Shown: positions 58,511-64,000 of the stretch, in pieces
Layout of the letters: each line of letters starts with the position of its first letter
Numbering within the stretch: the stretch's first letter is position 1
From: Bryoerythrophyllum caledonicum
Lineage: Eukaryota > Streptophyta > Bryopsida > Pottiales > Pottiaceae
Direction: 5' to 3'
DNA: 64,000 nucleotides
NCBI GenBank assembly: GCA_963971425.1
Contig: OZ020517.1
Location: forward strand, 1,056,501-1,120,500
The notes under the pieces: model-generated
Told to the model about the DNA's origin: nothing
The model's input: only the letters and a program-made list of their open reading frames with translations
Database searches by the model: none
Position numbers and translations under genes: made by a program

Positions 58511-61500
58511 ATGGGGAAGCTGCATTTGTATGCGGAGTCGGACAATCCGCGATGTGGGATGACGCGCCATTCCTCCAAATATAATTGGAACCTTGTCAAA
58601 GCTGAACTCGGTCATGTAATATCTCCCCCCTCCTTCAATGCTTCATAATACACGACTGCATCATAATCCTAGAGGCAGCGGATTAACCCTTTAACGCTGG
58701 AGAGGCCCAAAATGGGACTCTGTAGCATTGTCTCCAGGAATCCTGCGGCGTTAAAGTGTATACTTCGTAATACAGGATTACATCTTTGTCTTAGTGCAAT
58801 CGAGAAGTCATCGGATTTGAGGAGAGGGATATTAAGAACTTTCTTAGTTGGGAGGGAAACCTTTCCCTTGAGGAAAACCTTTCCCAAGCCAAGTCACCAT
58901 GTGCATGTGGTCCTGGTTACTAACATAAGACCCTAAGATTTGGGGTGACTATCTAGTGTATTTTGGTGACTTTCAAGAAAACTCTAATGTCCCTCTTGTT
59001 TTTATGTAAATGATTGCCATGCGATGGAACTCATAGAAGGAGCAAAAGTGGAAGCTTCAAGCAACCACTGCTAGTGTTAATGTTCATCTACTTCCCATTT
59101 TTTTCATTTACACACTCCTCCTCATGTGGAAGCTGAAATTTTGCCTAATTAAAGAGTAACACTGGCCTTATTGACCATTGTGAATAAAGAGTCTGTTGGA
59201 GGTATTGCTACTACTCTTCCACCAGGACCTACATAGCACACACATACATGCTTCTGCTTTCTTTTTTATGAACAACTTTCATGTGGTGGAGCTCATTGTG
59301 AAGGTTCATGCTCTAGGTAAGAAGAATCACACAAAGAATCCGGGATCCCTTGTTCATATATGGAAAACCTGGCGACCGAGGTGCGCTTGGCGTCAAAGAA
59401 GGTAAAGAATCTCCAAACACTAGAAGCCAACATGTCATTTTTCATCTGTTACAAGTAGATGCATGTCATTCTTGACAAGGCAAGAGCAGTTGTCAATTAA
59501 GTATACGTATGTAAATGCAAAATCAAATGTATCCATTAGATAATTTATATACCCGTTATATACTCATGTACTTTGGATTTCCGCTTCATAGCATACCCCA
59601 TGTTTTCTTTCATATAGAGAGATTTTGAGCCTTTATAGAGAAGGTGAGCCAACTGCAACCAAGTAAAAATATTCTTTTCCAAAATTTTATTGAGACAGAA
59701 TCATCCCTCAAGTTTGATTACACAAATATGTTGCTTTTCACTCTTGAAAATGTGGAAAAGGTTACTTTTTTTTAATCTGAGACAAACTTTAGTCACCCTC
59801 TTTGAAAAGCCTCAAATTAGTTATAAACGGCAAGCTGGTAATTTACCAATGAAATTACCACCATATGAGCTTTTTCTTTTACAACGTTGACAGGAATTAT
59901 GATGAGGACGTGAAGTGTTATTACTCATAATATGGATGTGGTCATGGGGGCAGTGATTGTACACTTGGAGACGGTTCCGTCTGATAATGAACAACGGTAT
60001 GGCCCTGATTTCAAGAAAATGAACAAACTTGCTGCTATCAAGTGAGCTCCACAACATCAAAACCTATACTCATTGTTGTATTGGTTATAATGGCCAATCC
60101 CTCTTATAATAAGATGTCCCTAAATCAATAACCAAAGTTCCTTGACCTATTTAAAGCAATGTTGTAGGAGAGTTTGTAATATTTTTGTGAACTACATAGA
60201 ACATCATGACTTTTGCACACTTTATTCAAGATTTAAACTCCCATAATTGAAATAGTTACAAACTTTCAAAGTGTAAAGTACACTATGACCCATGAGTGCA
60301 TACAATTTGTCCTTTGTCCACCACAAATTGTGACTTATGTCCGCCACAAATTGTGACCATGTTACTCCCTAGAATTAGTATTGAAATCTTCACAAACTAA
60401 GCATTGGAGATGCCGAAAACATAATTATTGGTTGTAGAACCTTATTGGAGGCAATGGCAATGTGGACAACCTTATTGGTGGCAACATTTTTGGTGATTGC
60501 CCTATTTGAAACCACTGTAGTAGATGTCATAAAACCACAAGTGTGGCCATTGGAAGACAAATAATCATCCGCAGCTTGTGATGTAATTCACTCACGCTTA
60601 TGAATTGGCTATTGGTTTAAAGACATCCTACCATATTTTGCACGGTGAAACTAGGTTGACTTGTGACTCCTTCTCATGGCTTCTATTTACTGAATAGTAT
60701 AGCTCCATTGCTTAAAGAGATTGGCCAATGAAGCCAACATGGTGATCAATCATCATATTTAAGATTTTATTATTTCCAATTGTGCTATTTCTCGTTGATC
60801 AATTGATATATTTTTCTCTCTACTTGTGATAGATCTAACATGTCCTTTCTCTCTTTGATCAATCCATGTTTTTTACACTACTCATGACAAATTGAACATG
60901 ACCTATTGCATCTATTATACAACACTTATTTACAATACACAAATACTTGAAGTATGATTACAATTTGCAATTAGTAAGTTTTGCATCAAAGTGCCAATGT
61001 TGTAGAGCTGTAAATATATCAAACATAGAATTTTTGTCTTTCAATAAGCATCAATGTTGGTGATCATCACCTCACTATGATTTGCCCTTGTCTTTGTGGT
61101 TGATCTCCAGCCATTACACAAAATCAAATGAGCAAAGGGCTGCCCGGGAGCGATTTTACTTCCATATCAAACCTAAACACACCTTGGTAACAAAATCCAT
61201 CCACTATATTGTCTATCAGTTATATATTGTATACACTATAGTAGTTAAAATCTCAATTGATAGGCACACACTTGCTTGAATATAAATACCTGACATGCAT
61301 GTGCTTGATGTAAATTAGTGTAGATGATCCACATTACTTTTCAATCTACACTATATAAATTATACCATTATTTTGTCTTTCACTTACAATTTTGAGGATT
61401 TTCAAAGTTTATGAGTTACTTTGGTCACAAAGAACAACAAGAAGGAAGCTTTTTGGCATTCTAAGTGACTAAAGGGTGGCATCTTTCAACCTCTAAATGA

Positions 61501-63847
61501 CATTTTGTTCCTTGAAAGACGTTTGTCATTTTGGACGGGTTACTATGATGTCAATTTCAATCACATTTTTTTTTTAATGAAAATGAAACATAGTATTATT
61601 TTCATAGGAGTGTCATTTTTTTGCATTAGACTTCTAGAATATTAGTTATGCTACTCTAAGTGCGAATTTTTGGGCTTTTTGTTTCTAGGGCAACTTCAAA
61701 ACTTTTGTTACAAACATCTATAGACATTGAGATTTTAAATACAAATACATATTACTATTTTTTTTGAGATTGTCAAAAAAATTATTGTCTTTTGTATAAG
61801 ATATCTATTTTGATGAAAAGCAATTATTTATCACATTTTTGGAGAGGGGATCAAATCAACATCTTCTTTTCTACAAAAAAACTAAATATTCTCATAATTT
61901 ACTTTAATTTTGACTACTACAAGATGTGGTATGAACCTAATAAACCAATCATCGTCATTAGTGTAAACACAATAATTATTTTGGAATGATATTTATGCAA
62001 GGTGAATAATTTTACTAATCACAGTTACAAATGTTCTTTTACATAGTTTGTGCCAATATCTTAAATTAGAGTAAAAATATATTCCTTGGATAAAATGATA
62101 TACCCTTGTGTAAAAAGTTAGTATGGCTTGCTCTAATGAAGATAGTAGATGTAGTGGTAAAAGACATGTGATTATGCTTTCTGTGGTTGGCTCTACGTTA
62201 ATATCTCCTTATAATCCAACTTGAAAAGGAGACAAAATTAACATTACAACAAAGAGGTGATTATACAAAGCAAACATTGTAACTTGGATCTTGGTGTGTG
62301 CAGAATACAAAGTGGAGACTACCCTCAGATAAGAACCCCAACCATAGATATGGACTTTCCCATCCAAGGTATATATCACTTTTCAATTTATTCCAATTCT
62401 AAAATTGCTTTCATTGTGCTTACAATGTCTTCTATGTTCAAATTTGATGAAAATTGGCTAACTTACTCATCTTTGTCATGGGCCAAAACCCGTATAATCT
62501 ATAATGTAAAAATGTAAAATTTAAAAAAGTTAAATTGTATTGACGTAGTTGGAAATTGAACAAGTAGTAAAATTAGATTGTATTGACTTGGTGGGAAATA
62601 AAAACATTCAAATGTAATAATCTCTCAAGCTACAAGGTCAATATCTACTATAACAACCTAATAGTTGATCTACAATTAAATTTGAAAGTAACGGTTTCTT
62701 AGTCAATTGCAAAAATTTCACTACAAATGGAAATTTAGAAGTGTTTATTGGCTAAACATAGTCAAACCCTCAATCAATTATGTAATGAGGTACTAAAGTT
62801 ATTTGTGAAGTGAGGCAAAGAAACCAAGAGTTTTGACTTCTTTTCTCATTTTAATTTATTCAAATGTAGCACTAAGTAGCTATAATTTCTTACTAGTAGC
62901 TCAAAGAGCAAAAAAAGCAATATTAGTAATACAACACGATCTTTGCTTCTTCATTCTAAAATGCACCTAAAATGATTATTAGCTTGAATCGAGAGAACTA
63001 CAAGCTCTTCAATAGCTATTAAAAGTGAGGAAAGAATATTATTAGCCCTTTAAGGCTGGTAAGCTCTTAAGGCCCTAGAGAATCCACGCCTTTATTAGAT
63101 CATGTAGAACGTCATCTATACAAAGTTTACATTTCATTGCAACCCTACTTACGGAAATCAGTTTAGCTTGCAAATGTTTGCATCAATTTTGGTGCCGCTA
63201 TTCCAAATAGATGCACATCTTCCTCCACCTCTATATCACAGTTAAATTTTTATGTCGGAGGTCTTTAGCATATGCTTGCATTGATTATGGTGGCGTTGGT
63301 CCAAATAGATGCCCATCTTCCTCTACCTCCATGTCACGGTATTAATTTTTTCATGGAGGTGGTCTATAGCGCTTGCTACTCAGGTTATCGTGCCAAAACA
63401 ACCTAAAAATGAACATTAGACCTTAAAGGGTTAAACTAACAAAGGGGGTATGTTATCAAAACTATGGATGACTTTGCAAATAACCTTGTTTTTTCATGCA
63501 GTGATGGAGGATTTGAGCAGATCATAGGAGGAGGGTACCAAGATGAGTGGATTGATATGAATGAGTACTTCAGATCGAAGTATCCGGACCGGTATACAGA
63601 ACCCCCGGCGCGTAATGAGGTCATTGGCAACAGAGCCATGAACATGCAATATGAAGTGGTGAGAAACAAGTTGCATCCGCAGCCGCCCAAACCCAGGTTC
63701 ATCTTGTCTAAGTTCAAAAATGTGGCCAAGAGAATCGAGAATGACAACACGACTCCATTGAAGCGAACTGGCCCGTACCACACATTTTACGGCGTCAAAG
63801 GGGCCAACAACAAGCCACCTGCATGTGAAGGGGGGATCCATAGATGA
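58511..63847 (+). CDS. Unrecognised 239-residue basic protein assembled from six short exons
   Basis: Proposed exons: 58511-58615, 59317-59401, 59954-59996, 61111-61186, 62304-62368, 63502-63847. Each has GT-AG borders; phases 0,1,2,0,2 agree and no stop occurs, giving 720 bp. Only the last exon (114 residues) is a sizeable open frame. The start codon follows gcacaagcaag and opens MGKLHLYAESDNPRCG. Later segments include RIRDPLFIYGKPGDRG, RAARERFYFHIKPKHTL, KWRLPSDKNPNHRYG, DEWIDMNEYFRSKYPDRY and RTGPYHTFYGVKGANN. It is rich in Arg, Lys, Asn, Pro, Tyr and aromatic-Gly turns, with no signal peptide or membrane segment. Short phrases with repeated PxxxYG turns recall axonemal microtubule inner proteins, which would suit a plant with flagellate sperm, but I do not recognise the family. 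Exon 3 has the weakest acceptor. Introns carry MITEs. Confidence 0.62.
59494..59571 (+). mobile_element. Relic of a HelA element
   Basis: attaagtatacgtatgtaaatgcaaaatcaaatgtatcc followed by tatacccgttatatactcat matches the internal part of HelA (compare 11938-12003). It lies in intron 2 of the six-exon gene. No termini remain. Confidence 0.45.
61195..61365. repeat. Fragment of the tagtgtag-family element in intron 4 of the six-exon gene
   Basis: It shares cacacacttgcttgaa, gacatgcatgtgcttgatg and tgatccacat with 31450-31680. Both ends are gone or unrecognisable. Confidence 0.45.
62790..63045. mobile_element. PPR5-intron MITE family copy in intron 5 of the six-exon gene, inverted
   Basis: aaagttatttgtgaagtgag with gagttttgacttcttttctc at left is the reverse complement of the right end of 36343-36691. 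agctattaaaagtgaggaaaga at right matches the reverse complement of its left half. More diverged than the two PPR5 copies. Confidence 0.5.
63046..63434. mobile_element. MITE-like element with CCCTTTAAGG termini in intron 5 of the six-exon gene
   Basis: Left ttagccctttaaggct and right accttaaagggttaaac form an inverted repeat. The interior has two related halves: tgcacatcttcctccacctc with tatcacagttaaattttta near 63210, and tgcccatcttcctctacctc with tgtcacggtattaa near 63310. It ends 67 bases before exon 6. Confidence 0.5.
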
Positions 63848-64000
63848 TGACAGGAAAAGGCTAGCATCTAACCTCTTTTATGTCATCTTTTATTATGTCA
63901 CAAACAACCTTTATTTTTTTTCAATATGGAGCCAAATTGCGAATCTTTTTCCCCCAAAAGAAGATTCCCCCCAAAAGTGGAAAAATTATGATTTCATGTC
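63848..64000 (+). other. Downstream flank of the six-exon gene
   Basis: AT-rich sequence after the stop, probably 3'UTR, cut by the window edge. No clear AATAAA signal. Confidence 0.4.

Noticed and set aside
59932-60045. A 37-codon frame starting at ATG
   Set aside because: Its middle is better explained as exon 3 of the six-exon gene, where both splice phases fit; the rest lies in flanking introns.
1-64000. tRNA, rRNA and CRISPR-type arrays
   Set aside because: No tRNA-like B box in a foldable context, no rRNA sequence, and none of the tandem arrays has the spacer pattern of CRISPR, which would not be expected in a plant nucleus.

Overview
The window is nuclear DNA from a land plant. A few gene islands of moderate to high GC sit in long, AT-rich, repeat-filled stretches. 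Its five recognisable genes are typical plant genes: an AT-hook/PPC (AHL) protein, a p32/MAM33-type mitochondrial protein, a PPR5-like organellar pentatricopeptide protein, a SUVH4/KRYPTONITE-like H3K9 methyltransferase and a PsbP-family thylakoid lumen protein. Telomere-type TTTAGGG/CCCTAAA motifs lie beside several of them. Short GT-AG introns, GC-rich 5' leaders and many small non-autonomous elements would suit a bryophyte or other seed-free plant, but that is inference; I cannot name the species.

Layout. 1-24.8 kb has no gene I can support. It holds two Helitron-like families (HelA at 11.9-14.4 kb with a nested insertion; HelB at 5.3, 19.5, 21.4 and 32.0 kb), a Mutator-like MITE with 10-bp target duplications at 18.0 kb, minisatellites and a 200-N gap. 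24.9-29.1 kb: AHL gene (+) with a long inferred 5'UTR intron. 32.6-34.0 kb: MAM33-like gene (-) with tandem copies of its own 3' coding tail downstream. 34.6-37.7 kb: PPR5-like gene (-) with two sibling MITEs in introns and a CCCTAAA-rich minisatellite starting at its 5' leader. 38.4-45.4 kb: repeats only. 46.4-51.7 kb: 14-exon SUVH4-like gene (+). 55.3-57.0 kb: two-exon lumenal protein (+). 58.5-63.8 kb: a six-exon gene (+) that I assembled from short exons whose splice sites and phases all agree; it encodes a 239-residue basic protein I do not recognise.

The genes do not form a pathway. Three probably serve organelles (PPR5-like, MAM33-like, lumenal protein) and two act on chromatin (AHL, SUVH4-like). 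Exon boundaries were read by eye from GT/AG sites, phase continuity and family knowledge. No alignment, database search or transcript evidence was available.
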